Assembly (NCBI RefSeq): GCF_003385495.1
Contig: NZ_QNUH01000001.1
Span: 310,001-374,000 of the forward strand
Direction: 5' to 3'
DNA from: Chryseobacterium elymi
Lineage (GTDB): Bacteria > Bacteroidota > Bacteroidia > Flavobacteriales > Weeksellaceae
Length of the DNA stretch: 64,000 nt
Positions 9,324 to 18,117 of the stretch are shown one piece after another. Positions within the stretch are counted from its first letter, which is position 1. Every line of letters begins with the position of its first letter. The notes beneath the pieces were generated by a model that did no database searches, was not told the DNA's origin, and worked only from the letters and a program-made list of their open reading frames with translations. The translations under genes were made by a program, and so were the position numbers.

Positions 9324-9650
9324 TTATGATGAGGCACTAAAGCCGCTTCTTCCCAATTGCCCTCTTACTACATTTCCTTTGAAATTATTTCTTCCGATAT
9401 TGGATTTGCTGCTTATCGCATCACTGTAATAACCGGCCTTCTGATAAGATCCATAGCTGTAAGCCCCATACGGTCTGAACGCATGATAAAGAAGGACTCC
9501 CGCCAAAAAACCATGACTTCTCGTGTAAGAAGCTGTAGTGTCAGACCTCATATAGACTTTCTTTTCTTTTTGATCTTTCGGCTTTTCCTGGGAACAGGCA
9601 GCCAACACACCCGTTACGAAAAGTAATTTTATAGAACTGGACTTTTTCAT
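9324..9650 (-). CDS. Small lipoprotein, YgiB-like
   Basis: The 108-aa protein has a lipobox (TGVLAAC, Cys19). The mature part has aromatic/Gly-rich stretches (YGAYSYGSYQKAGYY about 65-79) and ends RGQLGRSGFSASS. Enterobacterial YgiB (DUF1190) also ends in a Gly/Ser-rich tail with RGGFG-type motifs and precedes ygiC, so this looks like its counterpart. The link is by context and composition, not by strong alignment. Confidence 0.65.
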   Translation of the reverse strand: MKKSSSIKLLFVTGVLAACSQEKPKDQKEKKVYMRSDTTASYTRSHGFLAGVLLYHAFRPYGAYSYGSYQKAGYYSDAISSKSNIGRNNFKGNVVRGQLGRSGFSASS

Positions 9651-9970
9651 TATTGAACCGTTATAAAAAATTCATAGTCTTTTTTCGTTTTGGCAATATG
9701 GTCATTGCCGTCACCGTCTTCTCCAGCAACAAGGGTGTCTCCCAAACCAGGGATAGTATCTTTTTTAATGATCTCTTTAAAAAGCTTTTTGTCTTTCCAT
9801 ATCTTGTGTCTGGTAATAAGAATATCCGCAGTATCCAGGTGCTCAACAGATAGTACTGTTTCAATAGAGCCAGTCTTATCTACACTATTTACTTCATCTT
9901 CCTTTTCTTTTTTACAAGCTGTAAGTGCCATGATCCCAACCGATAACAGGCAAAGTTTAATTTTTTTCAC
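9650..9970 (-). CDS. Small lipoprotein upstream of the YgiB/YgiC-like pair
   Basis: The 106-aa protein has a lipobox (IMALTAC, Cys19) and then a Lys/Glu-rich segment. The mature domain (SIETVLSVEHLDTADILITRH and following) is not a family I recognise; a late GDTLVAGEDGDGNDH is acidic. Its stop shares one base with the next gene's start region at 9650, so translation is probably coupled. It is the first gene of the three-gene minus-strand operon. Confidence 0.65.
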   Translation of the reverse strand: MKKIKLCLLSVGIMALTACKKEKEDEVNSVDKTGSIETVLSVEHLDTADILITRHKIWKDKKLFKEIIKKDTIPGLGDTLVAGEDGDGNDHIAKTKKDYEFFITVQ

Positions 9971-10046
9971 GTGGGCCGTAATTTTTCACAAAAGTAGTAA
10001 TTTAGTAATGATATTATTTTAAATTTACAGGGCAAAAAAAATTGTT

Positions 10047-10904
10047 ATGAAATGGACAGACGATAGAGGCGGGAACGTAGACGACCGCCGTGGTTCTGGT
10101 GGTAATGGAGGTATGGTTGTAGGTGGAGGCCTCGGAACTTTAATTATAGCTGCGATTATTTTCTTTTTAGGAGGTGATCCTTCAGGCATTCTGAACTCAG
10201 GTAGTATACAATCTTCCGGAAATGGGCAACAGCGGGAACTTACAGCCGAAGAGCAAAAAATTGGAGAAATGGTTGATATGATGGGTAAATGGAACATTGT
10301 TACCTGGAACCAGATCTTTAAAGAAAATGGCATGACATATACAAAGCCGGGGATTGTTCTTTTTGAAGAAACCACACAATCCGGCTGCGGAACAGCACAA
10401 TCTGCCATGGGGCCGTTTTATTGCCCAGCAGACCAGAAAATCTATATGGATATGAGCTTTTTTAATGAACTTCAACAAAGATTTGGAGCCAAAGTAACCG
10501 AATTTACTGTTGCTTATGTTTTAGCTCATGAAGTAGGACATCACGTGCAAACTCTTCTTGGAACCACACAAAAGGTAGACCAGCTGAGAAGAAGCGGAAG
10601 ATATCCTGAGGCAGAAATGAACAGAGTTTCTGTTGCCACCGAACTTCAGGCAGATTTTTATGCTGGTGTTTGGGCAAAAAGAACAAATGATACAAAAGGT
10701 ATTCTTGAACCGGGCGATATACAATCTGCCATAGATGCAGCCCAAGCTGTTGGTGATGATAATATTCAAAAAAGATCTCAAGGCTATGTAAATCAGGAAA
10801 GCTTTACCCATGGATCATCTGCACAACGTAAAGAATGGTTTATGAAAGGATATAATACAGGAGATATTAGGCAGGGAGATACTTTTAACCAACTTTTAAA
10901 GTAA
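10047..10904 (+). CDS. KPN_02809/YpfJ family neutral zinc metallopeptidase
   Basis: The 285-aa protein has an acidic, Gly-rich N-terminus, one TM helix (about residues 25-42) and a putative zinc peptidase domain. The HEVGHH motif gives HExxH at His161-Glu162-His165, and ATELQADFYAGVWA likely provides the third ligand. It starts MKWTDDRGGNVDDRRG, the usual family N-terminus, and contains SGCGTAQSAMGPFYCP. The physiological substrate is unknown. It is divergent from the 9970 operon. Confidence 0.92.
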   Translation: MKWTDDRGGNVDDRRGSGGNGGMVVGGGLGTLIIAAIIFFLGGDPSGILNSGSIQSSGNGQQRELTAEEQKIGEMVDMMGKWNIVTWNQIFKENGMTYTKPGIVLFEETTQSGCGTAQSAMGPFYCPADQKIYMDMSFFNELQQRFGAKVTEFTVAYVLAHEVGHHVQTLLGTTQKVDQLRRSGRYPEAEMNRVSVATELQADFYAGVWAKRTNDTKGILEPGDIQSAIDAAQAVGDDNIQKRSQGYVNQESFTHGSSAQRKEWFMKGYNTGDIRQGDTFNQLLK

Positions 10905-10955
10905 TCTGTTGTTATAAAAAATTTCTAAAAATGTTGTGAAAATATCGGTGGAGGA

Positions 10956-11081
10956 ATGAAACATACACCTTGGTACTCGTATAATGTCGAATATAGAAGA
11001 CCCGGAGCTTCAGCTTTGTGGATTCAGAAACCAGAACATTTGCTCACAATTTTATGTATTGCCCTGATCATTCATTTATAA
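10956..11081 (+). CDS. Possible small protein of 41 aa
   Basis: ATG at 10956 follows GGTGGAGG, an unusually purine-rich leader for this genome, and runs to TAA at 11079-11081. The product starts MKHTPWYSYNVEYRRPG and ends with a hydrophobic stretch (LLTILCIALIIHL). It lies 51 bp after the metallopeptidase gene. I know no family for it. It may be a real membrane microprotein, a remnant or chance. Confidence 0.3.
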   Translation: MKHTPWYSYNVEYRRPGASALWIQKPEHLLTILCIALIIHL

Positions 11082-11178
11082 TAAAAATTTCAATATTATT
11101 GCAATTATTAAAAAGTATGTGGACATACAGAATTAATGTATTACAATAAAATAATTTAGAAAAAACACCTATAAAATA

Positions 11179-11207
11179 CCCCTGAAGAATTCTCCAGGGG
11201 ATTATTT
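11179..11207. terminator. Hairpin between convergent genes
   Basis: CCCCTG / CAGGGG arms enclose AAGAATTCTC. T-rich tracts follow on the plus strand (ATTATTTTTT) and, more weakly, on the minus strand, so it may serve both directions. Confidence 0.6.
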
Positions 11208-11208
11208 T

Positions 11209-12051
11209 TTACTGCAGTTCGATAGGATTGCTGTTTTTCTTGGTTTCATTCTTCACCCTCTCCTCCATTCTTTTCCTCATATCAGCAGGGTTCTGATTTC
11301 CACCCCTGCCGCCACCGGATCTTGGTGGTGCAGAAAAACCTCCCCTCCCGCCACTCTGCATGAATGACATTGGATCTGTTTTAAATTTTTCCTGCTGTTT
11401 CAGGTAATCCGATCTTTTTACTTTCAAAGTATTTCCAAACTGGTTCAAGGTTACGATTTCAGCAATTTTATAATTCTTCATTAAATCAAAAGAATAATCA
11501 CCTTTATCATCCTCTACTTTCACAATCAGGCCAGGAAGTCCTCCAAACTTATACGGTCCATCCTGATAAGGTAAATCCGTAGTAAACCAAGCTGTCCATA
11601 TTCTTCCGGCAAACTCCGTCGTTGCTTTCTGAACTTTATAATCTCCTATCTTCGTTGTTTCAGAAAACATTTTCCAGTTCAACGGACGGTCTTCCTCATA
11701 AACATAGACATCCCTTCCTATCCTATCCTTAAAATAGGTCTTTTGGCTGGCTTTATCTTTTTCTACAGAATAATTGATATTGGTTCTCACCCCTTCCATC
11801 TGCTCTCTGCTCACGGAACCTCTGCCTCCTCCACTCTGGAAAGCTTTCTGCAGGATAGAATCTCTCTTATATCTGTTTTCTGAATAAAAAAGAGACTTTT
11901 CAGCGGAGATATCTAAATATGCATTTTCAGTTTTAATTTCATTTTTATCTTCCGCATCCGGTTTCATGGTAACCTGATAAACAAATCGGTTATTCTGTGC
12001 GGAAATATGCTGCATTAACAGCGCTAAAGCAATGATGCCTATTTTTTTCAT
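11209..12051 (-). CDS. GLPGLI family secreted protein
   Basis: The 280-aa protein has a short signal peptide (residues 1-18, cleavage after ISA) and the family signature GGLPGLIVKVEDDKGDY at about 169-185, preceded by AWFTTDLPYQDGPYKF. The C-terminal 60 residues are Gly/Arg/Asn-rich and low complexity. GLPGLI proteins are common in Flavobacteriia and are of unknown function. A minus-strand promoter box lies at 12090-12097. Confidence 0.92.
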   Translation of the reverse strand: MKKIGIIALALLMQHISAQNNRFVYQVTMKPDAEDKNEIKTENAYLDISAEKSLFYSENRYKRDSILQKAFQSGGGRGSVSREQMEGVRTNINYSVEKDKASQKTYFKDRIGRDVYVYEEDRPLNWKMFSETTKIGDYKVQKATTEFAGRIWTAWFTTDLPYQDGPYKFGGLPGLIVKVEDDKGDYSFDLMKNYKIAEIVTLNQFGNTLKVKRSDYLKQQEKFKTDPMSFMQSGGRGGFSAPPRSGGGRGGNQNPADMRKRMEERVKNETKKNSNPIELQ

Positions 12052-12089
12052 TATAGAATAAATTTATTGTTTGGATTTCAAAAGGTTAA

Positions 12090-12097
12090 CAAAGTTA
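12090..12097 (-). promoter_or_regulatory. -7 box for the GLPGLI gene
   Basis: CAAAGTTA on plus reads TAACTTTG on minus, matching TAnnTTTG, 38 bases before the start codon. Confidence 0.5.
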
Positions 12098-12160
12098 AGC
12101 CATCAATAATAAAAATCGATAAAATAAAATTCCCGATTTTTATTTCCTAATTATTGTACG

Positions 12161-12168
12161 TATTTTTG
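12161..12168 (+). promoter_or_regulatory. -7 box for the suf operon
   Basis: TATTTTTG matches TAnnTTTG and lies 28 bases before the sufA-like ATG at 12197. No IscR-type operator is recognisable. Confidence 0.55.
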
Positions 12169-12196
12169 CATAATTAAATCATTCTAAATAAATACA

Positions 12197-12526
12197 ATGA
12201 TAAAAGTATCAGACCAAGCAAAGGCAAAAGCCATCCAACTTATGTCGGAAGATGGTTTCAACCCTGCTGAAGACTATATAAGAGTAGGGGTAAAAAGTGG
12301 AGGATGTTCTGGTTTAGAGTATGTTTTGGGATTTGACAATCAAAAGACAGACGCAGATCAAGTTTTTGAAGACAATGATGTCAAAATTATTGTTGAGAAA
12401 AAGTCTATCCTTTATTTAGCAGGAACAATCCTTGAATATTCAGGAGGATTAAACGGAAAGGGGTTTGTTTTTAACAATCCTAATGCATCCAGAACGTGTG
12501 GTTGTGGAGAAAGTTTTTCTTTATAA
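12197..12526 (+). CDS. sufA: A-type iron-sulfur carrier (HesB/IscA/SufA family)
   Basis: The 109-aa protein carries the three conserved cysteines of A-type carriers: Cys in GGCSGLEY (about 35) and CGCGE near the C-terminus. Such proteins receive or deliver Fe-S clusters from the SUF scaffold. It is first in the suf cluster, 81 bp before sufB, separated by a diverged inverted repeat. The name sufA is by context; ErpA/IscA cannot be separated by eye. Confidence 0.9.
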   Translation: MIKVSDQAKAKAIQLMSEDGFNPAEDYIRVGVKSGGCSGLEYVLGFDNQKTDADQVFEDNDVKIIVEKKSILYLAGTILEYSGGLNGKGFVFNNPNASRTCGCGESFSL

Positions 12527-12530
12527 TTAG

Positions 12531-12602
12531 AAGTTAGAAACCGGAAGTTAGAAATGAGCACATTGCAAAAACTGACTTCTAAAAACTAACATCTAAAATC
12601 TA
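12531..12602. repeat. GAAGTTAG-type inverted repeat between sufA and sufB
   Basis: The left arm (TTAGAAGTTAGAAACCGGAAGTT and on) and the right arm (ACTTCTAAAAACTAACATCT and on) are imperfect reverse complements of about 25 bp around a short A-rich centre. It belongs with similar purine/pyrimidine arm elements near 16831 and 20068. Confidence 0.55.
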
Positions 12603-12607
12603 TTAAA

Positions 12608-14056
12608 ATGAGTAAATATACTGAAGACGACTTAAGAGTTGATCTCGAAAATAAAAAATATGAATTCGGGTGGGAAACGAAGATAGACTATGAAGAGTTT
12701 CCAATCGGTTTAAATGAAGATATCGTCCGTGCGATCTCCGCGAAAAAAGAGGAGCCGGAATGGATGACAGAATGGCGTCTGGAATCTTTCAGGATCTGGC
12801 TGAAGATGACAGAACCAACCTGGGCAAATATCAAATACGAAAACCCTGATTTTCAGGCTATTAAATATTACGCCGCACCGAAAGCGAAACCTGAATTGGA
12901 GAGCTTGGATGAAGTTGATCCTGAATTGTTGGCCACTTTTGCAAAATTAGGAATCAATATCGAAGAACAAAAAAGACTTTCAGGAGTTGCTGTAGACATC
13001 GTAATAGATTCCGTTTCTGTGAAAACCACTTTCCAGGAGACTTTAATGGAAAAAGGAATTATTTTCTGTTCCATTTCAGAAGCCATTAAAAACCATCCTG
13101 ATTTAGTAAGGAAGTATCTTGGAAAAGTAGTTCCAAGAGGAGATAATTTTTATTCAGCACTGAATTCCGCAGTATTTTCTGACGGAAGTTTCTGCTATAT
13201 TCCAAAAGGCGTAAGATGCCCGATGGAGCTTTCCACTTATTTCCGTATCAACCAGGCAGGAACAGGACAGTTCGAAAGAACGCTTGTGATTGCTGATGAA
13301 GGAAGTTATGTTTCTTACCTTGAAGGCTGTACAGCCCCATCAAGAGACGAAAACCAGCTTCACGCAGCTGTTGTGGAACTGATCGCAATGGATAATGCAG
13401 AAATTAAATACTCTACTGTTCAAAACTGGTATCCGGGGAATGAAGAAGGAAAAGGTGGAGTATTCAATTTTGTAACGAAAAGAGGACTTTGCGAAAAAAA
13501 TGCAAAAATCTCCTGGACACAGGTTGAAACAGGATCTGCCATAACATGGAAATATCCTTCCTGTATATTGAAAGGAGATAATTCCATCGGTGAGTTCTAT
13601 TCTATTGCGGTGACCAACAACCACCAATATGCAGACACAGGAACAAAAATGATCCATATTGGAAAAAATACCAAATCTACGATCATTTCAAAAGGGATTT
13701 CTGCTGGAAAATCTCAGAATTCATACAGAGGACTGGTAAAAGTAATGCCTTCTGCAAAAGGAGCCAGAAACTTCTCCCAATGTGATTCCCTGTTGATGGG
13801 TAATGAATGCGGTGCACATACTTTTCCTTATATTGAAATCAAAGATCCTACTGCCCAACTGGAGCATGAAGCTACTACTTCAAAAATCGGAGAAGACCAG
13901 ATCTTCTACTGTAACCAGAGAGGGATTGATACAGAAAGAGCTATAGCTCTGATTGTAAATGGTTTTAGTAAAGAAGTATTGAATAAGCTTCCAATGGAAT
14001 TTGCCATTGAGGCTCAGAAATTATTGGAGATCTCTCTTGAGGGTTCTGTTGGATAA
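12608..14056 (+). CDS. sufB: Fe-S cluster assembly scaffold SufB
   Basis: The 482-aa length is normal. SufB is the scaffold subunit of the SufBCD complex, on which nascent Fe-S clusters are built in the cytoplasm. Family marks include [59 protein letters not shown], the Cys in [20 protein letters not shown] and the C-terminal [19 protein letters not shown]. The partner genes sufC and sufD follow, but an inserted 433-bp element separates sufB from sufC. Confidence 0.97.
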   Translation: MSKYTEDDLRVDLENKKYEFGWETKIDYEEFPIGLNEDIVRAISAKKEEPEWMTEWRLESFRIWLKMTEPTWANIKYENPDFQAIKYYAAPKAKPELESLDEVDPELLATFAKLGINIEEQKRLSGVAVDIVIDSVSVKTTFQETLMEKGIIFCSISEAIKNHPDLVRKYLGKVVPRGDNFYSALNSAVFSDGSFCYIPKGVRCPMELSTYFRINQAGTGQFERTLVIADEGSYVSYLEGCTAPSRDENQLHAAVVELIAMDNAEIKYSTVQNWYPGNEEGKGGVFNFVTKRGLCEKNAKISWTQVETGSAITWKYPSCILKGDNSIGEFYSIAVTNNHQYADTGTKMIHIGKNTKSTIISKGISAGKSQNSYRGLVKVMPSAKGARNFSQCDSLLMGNECGAHTFPYIEIKDPTAQLEHEATTSKIGEDQIFYCNQRGIDTERAIALIVNGFSKEVLNKLPMEFAIEAQKLLEISLEGSVG

Positions 14057-14062
14057 TAATAT

Positions 14063-14495
14063 AAACATTAAGAAGTTAAGCATTTTGCTTTCTTAAAATT
14101 TTAATGTTAAAGAAGGAAGGAATTGATAAGTCAATTTTTTTGAAGAAAATTAAGTATAACCAAAGCAGAAGTAACCCAGCTTTCTTATGATATCATAGGA
14201 TGTGCCATCAAGGTCTACAAAGAATTGGGGCCGGGTCTGCTGGAAAGTGTTTACGAACTATGCTTGGCTTATGAATTAAAAGAAAAGGGATTGTATTAAT
14301 TAATTTTTATACGGATAATATTACTAAATCAATGATTTCTTTAATAAATGAATATTTTGGAAAACTTAGTGAATAGTAGGAAAAAAACGAAAGCATTAAG
14401 TAGATTGTAAAACTTAAAGATTTTAATTCAAATCAATTTTATTGGTTTGCTTAAAAAGAATAATACGTTAAGATGAACTTGACTTCTTAATGTTT
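14063..14495. mobile_element. Inverted-repeat element inserted between sufB and sufC
   Basis: The 18-bp ends at 14063-14080 (AAACATTAAGAAGTTAAG) and 14478-14495 are reverse complements at 17 of 18 positions. They bound 433 bp of AT-rich DNA holding a decayed GxxExxY gene. There is no transposase and no obvious target-site duplication. The ends share the GAAGTTA core of the smaller intergenic repeats. It may be a MITE-like or similarly mobilised element; mobility is inferred. Confidence 0.5.
14156..14299 (+). pseudogene. GxxExxY family protein remnant
   Basis: The frame reads [20 protein letters not shown], then [20 protein letters not shown], and stops after KEKGLY at 14297-14299. The GLLESVYE segment is the family-defining GxxExxY motif. 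Family members are about 120-130 aa and usually begin with Met before this Ile. Here the preceding codon is AGT, a TGA lies just upstream, and about two thirds of the C-terminus is missing. It is therefore a dead fragment. Confidence 0.8.
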
Positions 14496-14534
14496 AAAAT
14501 AAATTAAAAATAGTATTTCATTCGCAGACTTCGG

Positions 14535-14542
14535 TACATTTG
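14535..14542 (+). promoter_or_regulatory. -7 box for sufC/sufD
   Basis: TACATTTG matches TAnnTTTG, 64 bases before the sufC ATG. It lies outside the inserted element and could restart transcription beyond it. Confidence 0.5.
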
Positions 14543-14606
14543 TAATTAATGGTTAGGATTACAAAAGACAAAAACGTCAGTCTGATCTTGCGATAAACTT
14601 GAATAT

Positions 14607-15350
14607 ATGTTAGAGATAAAAAACTTGCACGCCAAAATTGAAGATGGCGCAGAAATTTTAAAAGGTATTAATCTTGAAATAAAACCGGGGGAAGTTCATG
14701 CGATTATGGGACCGAACGGAGCTGGAAAATCTACTCTTTCTTCTGTTATTGCAGGAAAAGAAGATTATGAAGTTACGGATGGTGAAATTCTTTTTCAGGG
14801 AGAAAACATCAGCGAAGATGCTCCTGAAGACAGAGCGCACAAAGGGATCTTCCTTTCTTTCCAGTATCCAGTGGAAATTCCGGGAGTTTCTGTAACCAAC
14901 TTTATTAAAGCTGCCTTAAACGAAACAAGAAAAGCAAATGGATTGGAGGAAATGCCGGCCAAAGAAATGCTTGCCCTTATCCGTGAAAAATCTGAGCAAT
15001 TAGGTATAAAAAAAGATTTCCTTTCGAGATCACTTAACGAGGGTTTCTCCGGAGGTGAAAAGAAAAGAAACGAGATCTTCCAGATGATGATGCTTAATCC
15101 TAAACTGGCTATTCTTGATGAAACGGATTCAGGATTAGATATTGATGCATTAAGAATTGTCGCAGATGGTGTGAACCACTTTAAAAATGAAGGAAATGCG
15201 GTTCTTCTGATCACTCACTATCAGAGATTGCTTAACTATATCCAGCCTGACTTTGTTCACGTTCTTGCCAATGGGAAGATCATCAAAACCGGTGATAAAT
15301 CTCTTGCCTTAGAGCTTGAAGAAAAAGGCTACGATTGGCTTCTTAACTAA
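14607..15350 (+). CDS. sufC: Fe-S cluster assembly ATPase SufC
   Basis: The 247-aa ABC-type ATPase has Walker [10 protein letters not shown] (about 35-43), signature [12 protein letters not shown] (about 138-149) and Walker [13 protein letters not shown] (about 168-179). SufC drives conformational change in the SufBCD complex. It lies 95 bp before sufD. Confidence 0.97.
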   Translation: MLEIKNLHAKIEDGAEILKGINLEIKPGEVHAIMGPNGAGKSTLSSVIAGKEDYEVTDGEILFQGENISEDAPEDRAHKGIFLSFQYPVEIPGVSVTNFIKAALNETRKANGLEEMPAKEMLALIREKSEQLGIKKDFLSRSLNEGFSGGEKKRNEIFQMMMLNPKLAILDETDSGLDIDALRIVADGVNHFKNEGNAVLLITHYQRLLNYIQPDFVHVLANGKIIKTGDKSLALELEEKGYDWLLN

Positions 15351-15448
15351 GAAGCAACTCTTTTCAGCAGGGATTTTATCAATCCTTTCTGAAGATGCGG
15401 AAAAACCGCAGTAAATAGTATTATTTCAAATATATAAAATAAGGTGTG

Positions 15449-16774
15449 ATGGCCGAAATATCAGTAATGGCTTTATACGATCAGATTATTGACAATCACG
15501 GTGAATTTTTGGAGAGCCTTCGTCACAGATTTCTGGATGAAGATAGAAAAACTGCTCTTCAGAATTTCGAAAACTTAGGTTTTCCGACAAAAAAAGACGA
15601 AGAATATAAATATACCAGCATCAAAGAGATCACAGAGAAAAACTATAATTTTTTCCCTAAAGAAAGTCATAATATTACCAAAGAACAGCTGGATCAGCTG
15701 CATTTAGGTGAAGAGAATTTTGACTGGATCGTTTTTGTAAACGGTAAACTTCATAAAGAACTTTCAAAAGTTTCTATTGAGAATGTAGAATTTCTTTCAT
15801 TCAACTACGCATTGAATGATGAGAAACACAAAGAAGTATTTGATAAGTATTTCAATACCATTGCTTCTAAAGACACTGCTTTTACGAACTTAAATCTTGC
15901 CTATTGCAAATACGGTTTCTTCCTAAAAGTTCCGAAAAATGTAGTGATCGAAAAACCGATCCATATTTTCTACATCTCTCAAAATCAGGAAGAAAACACA
16001 TTCTACAATACAAGGAACTTACTGATTGTAGAAGAAGGAGCAAAAGTTGAGGTTATAGAAAGTCACCATAATTTTGACAGTACGTATGTACTGACGAATT
16101 CTGTGACGGAAATCTTTACGTATCCCAATGCAAAAGCAGACTGGCATAAGCTTCAGAATGACAACAACACGTCATATCTGATCGACAGTACTTTTGCAAG
16201 ACAGGAAAAAGACAGCTTAACTACTGTAAATACTTTCTCTTTCGGAGGAAAACTGGTAAGAAACAATCTGGATTTTATTCATAACGGAAACAATATCAAT
16301 TCGTTTATGAACGGAATCACGATTATTGGAAAAGATCAACTGGTGGACCACCATACAGCAGTTCACCATAATTTTCCGAACTGTGAAAGCTACCAGAATT
16401 ACAAAGGTATTTTCGATGGAAATGCACACGGTGTTTTCAACGGAAAGGTTTTCGTAGATAAAATTGCCCAGAAAACCAATGCCTACCAACAGAACAATAA
16501 TGTATTGCTAAGCGAAGGAGCTACCATTGATACCAAACCTCAATTGGAGATCTTTGCAGATGACGTAAAATGTTCTCACGGATGTACAGTAGGCCAGCTT
16601 AATGAAGATGCACTGTTTTATTTAAGAGCAAGAGGAATTTCCAAGAAAGAAGCTCAGGCATTGCTTTTATATGCTTTTGCCAATGATGCCATGCAGAACA
16701 TCGACATTGAACCGCTTAAAGAAAAAATCTCAAAACTTTTAGCTGAAAAGCTTCAGGTTGATATAGAATTTTAA
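15449..16774 (+). CDS. sufD: Fe-S cluster assembly protein SufD
   Basis: The chosen start is ATG at 15449 (MAEISVMALYDQ, 441 aa). A GTG one codon upstream and an ATG at 15467 are alternatives. The protein is a SufD homologue with an N-terminal helical region (KDEEYKYTSIKEI) and a beta-helix with the late conserved DDVKCSHGCTVGQLNEDALFYLRARG. It pairs with SufB and SufC and completes the operon before a strong terminator. Confidence 0.95.
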   Translation: MAEISVMALYDQIIDNHGEFLESLRHRFLDEDRKTALQNFENLGFPTKKDEEYKYTSIKEITEKNYNFFPKESHNITKEQLDQLHLGEENFDWIVFVNGKLHKELSKVSIENVEFLSFNYALNDEKHKEVFDKYFNTIASKDTAFTNLNLAYCKYGFFLKVPKNVVIEKPIHIFYISQNQEENTFYNTRNLLIVEEGAKVEVIESHHNFDSTYVLTNSVTEIFTYPNAKADWHKLQNDNNTSYLIDSTFARQEKDSLTTVNTFSFGGKLVRNNLDFIHNGNNINSFMNGITIIGKDQLVDHHTAVHHNFPNCESYQNYKGIFDGNAHGVFNGKVFVDKIAQKTNAYQQNNNVLLSEGATIDTKPQLEIFADDVKCSHGCTVGQLNEDALFYLRARGISKKEAQALLLYAFANDAMQNIDIEPLKEKISKLLAEKLQVDIEF

Positions 16775-16796
16775 GACTAATATAAATTGATATCAA

Positions 16797-16825
16797 AAAG
16801 CACTTCGAAATGAAGTGCTTTTTTT
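16797..16825 (+). terminator. Terminator of the suf operon
   Basis: A perfect 10-bp stem AAAGCACTTC / GAAGTGCTTT with loop GAAAT is followed by a T run. Confidence 0.9.
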
Positions 16826-16830
16826 ATTAG

Positions 16831-16966
16831 GTGAGATGGGAGTTCGAAGCTTGAAGATGGTTATTCAAGTCGAATCTAAGCTCTTGTTCTTTTCAAGAGA
16901 TAATTCCTTTATTATACTGTCAGAAACTATAAGTCTACTAGTAACTTCCAGCCTCCCTCCTCCGTC
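16831..16966. repeat. Purine/pyrimidine-arm inverted repeat
   Basis: The left arm around 16831-16858 (GATGGGAGTTCGAAGCTTGA) and the right arm around 16936-16966 (AACTTCCAGCCTCCCTCC) are approximate reverse complements, with about 75 bp between them. The arms have diverged. They match the style of elements at 12531 and 20068. Confidence 0.5.
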
Positions 16967-16969
16967 TTA

Positions 16970-17890
16970 TTATTTCAGCCAGGACTGATTATCTTTCTTA
17001 TCGGAACGTTTCTTTCCATTATCGATATTATATGCGAATCCCACTCCTAAAGTCTGCTTAAGCTGTGTTTTTTGGATTTGGTTATGATCATACAACAGAT
17101 CCAGTGTAATATTCGTTGAAATAAACTTGTTGATCTTCATATTAAGGATTCCGCTGTACCCAAGCACCAAATGATCAGGATGGTCAAGATAGTTTGAAAA
17201 TACCGATGCAGTATTGGTCAGGTTGATATTTTCCATGATCTTGATCTTATAGATAGCCGTACCCAGGAAACCGAACTGGAACAGAGAAGAATCTCCATCA
17301 TTCTTAAGTCCATAAGTTCCTGCGGTCTGGAGATCTTCGTCCAATACAAATGTCCATCTTGCATTGGCAGGGCGAAGTGTCATTGTAAAGTTGTCATTGG
17401 GACGGTATGTAACACCGGCACCAATATTGAGATATCCCGGAGCCATAAAATTGGAGATCTTTTTAGCATCAGGATTATTCCCATCTTCATAACCTCCTGC
17501 AAACTGAGTCTGAAGGCCTATTCCTCCAGAAAGATACCAGTTTTTGGCAAATTCGCGCCCGTAATTGGTGGAAAGATTAATCACATCCTGTGTTTTTCTG
17601 GTTCCGATACCTTTTGTGTTATTCTGCCCATACCCCAGAATGATGATATTCTCCCAGAGATCCTTCCCTTTTTCATAAGTAAGGTTATAATTAACCCCGG
17701 CAAGCCATCCAACATTGTTAGCTCCTCCACCAACCCAGTTTGAAAAAGCTGCCTGGTTGAGCATTAATGTATTTTGCCCCTGTACAGACCATGCTTTTAC
17801 GGTGTCTGTTTTAGCAACATCAGTTTTGACTTCCTGAGCCATTGTGGTGATTCCAACAAAAATGGAAACGGTTAATAAAAGTTTTTTCAT
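16970..17890 (-). CDS. DUF3078 domain outer-membrane-type protein (copy A)
   Basis: The 306-aa protein has a signal peptide (cleavage after TMAQ) and a DUF3078 domain beginning LNQAAFSNWVGGGANNVGWL. The alternating pattern (LGYGQNNTKGIGTRKTQDV, NFTMTLRPANARWTFVLDED) suggests an outer-membrane beta barrel. It is a close paralogue of the gene at 18118-19044. Function is unknown. Confidence 0.9.
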   Translation of the reverse strand: MKKLLLTVSIFVGITTMAQEVKTDVAKTDTVKAWSVQGQNTLMLNQAAFSNWVGGGANNVGWLAGVNYNLTYEKGKDLWENIIILGYGQNNTKGIGTRKTQDVINLSTNYGREFAKNWYLSGGIGLQTQFAGGYEDGNNPDAKKISNFMAPGYLNIGAGVTYRPNDNFTMTLRPANARWTFVLDEDLQTAGTYGLKNDGDSSLFQFGFLGTAIYKIKIMENINLTNTASVFSNYLDHPDHLVLGYSGILNMKINKFISTNITLDLLYDHNQIQKTQLKQTLGVGFAYNIDNGKKRSDKKDNQSWLK

Positions 17891-17908
17891 AAATAAGGAT
17901 TTTCGTTA

Positions 17909-17916
17909 CAAAAATA
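17909..17916 (-). promoter_or_regulatory. -7 box of DUF3078 copy A
   Basis: CAAAAATA on plus reads TATTTTTG on minus, 19 bases before the start codon. The surrounding TTACAAAAATAT context is shared with copy B. Confidence 0.5.
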
Positions 17917-18064
17917 TACATATAATTTTTGTTAAAAAACTAATCACTCGTATTTGAAATACTGAATTAATATTTAGTGCACTAAAAAACAGCAAATTAC
18001 ATCTTCGAAACAGCCACAAAAAGCAAAAATGAACTTATCTCTACTTAAAATTATATTTATTGTT

Positions 18065-18094
18065 AAAAAAAAGCGCCTCATATTGAAGCGCTTT
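18065..18094 (-). terminator. Terminator of DUF3078 copy B
   Basis: On the minus strand AAAGCGC / GCGCTTT forms a hairpin followed by a run of Ts. Confidence 0.75.
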
Positions 18095-18117
18095 CCTATT
18101 GAATGAAATTTAATAAT

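Noticed and set aside
10905..11208. tRNA or riboswitch in the gap after the metallopeptidase
   Set aside because: No cloverleaf, TpsiC-like motif or conserved riboswitch core was seen; only the small ORF and a terminator hairpin.
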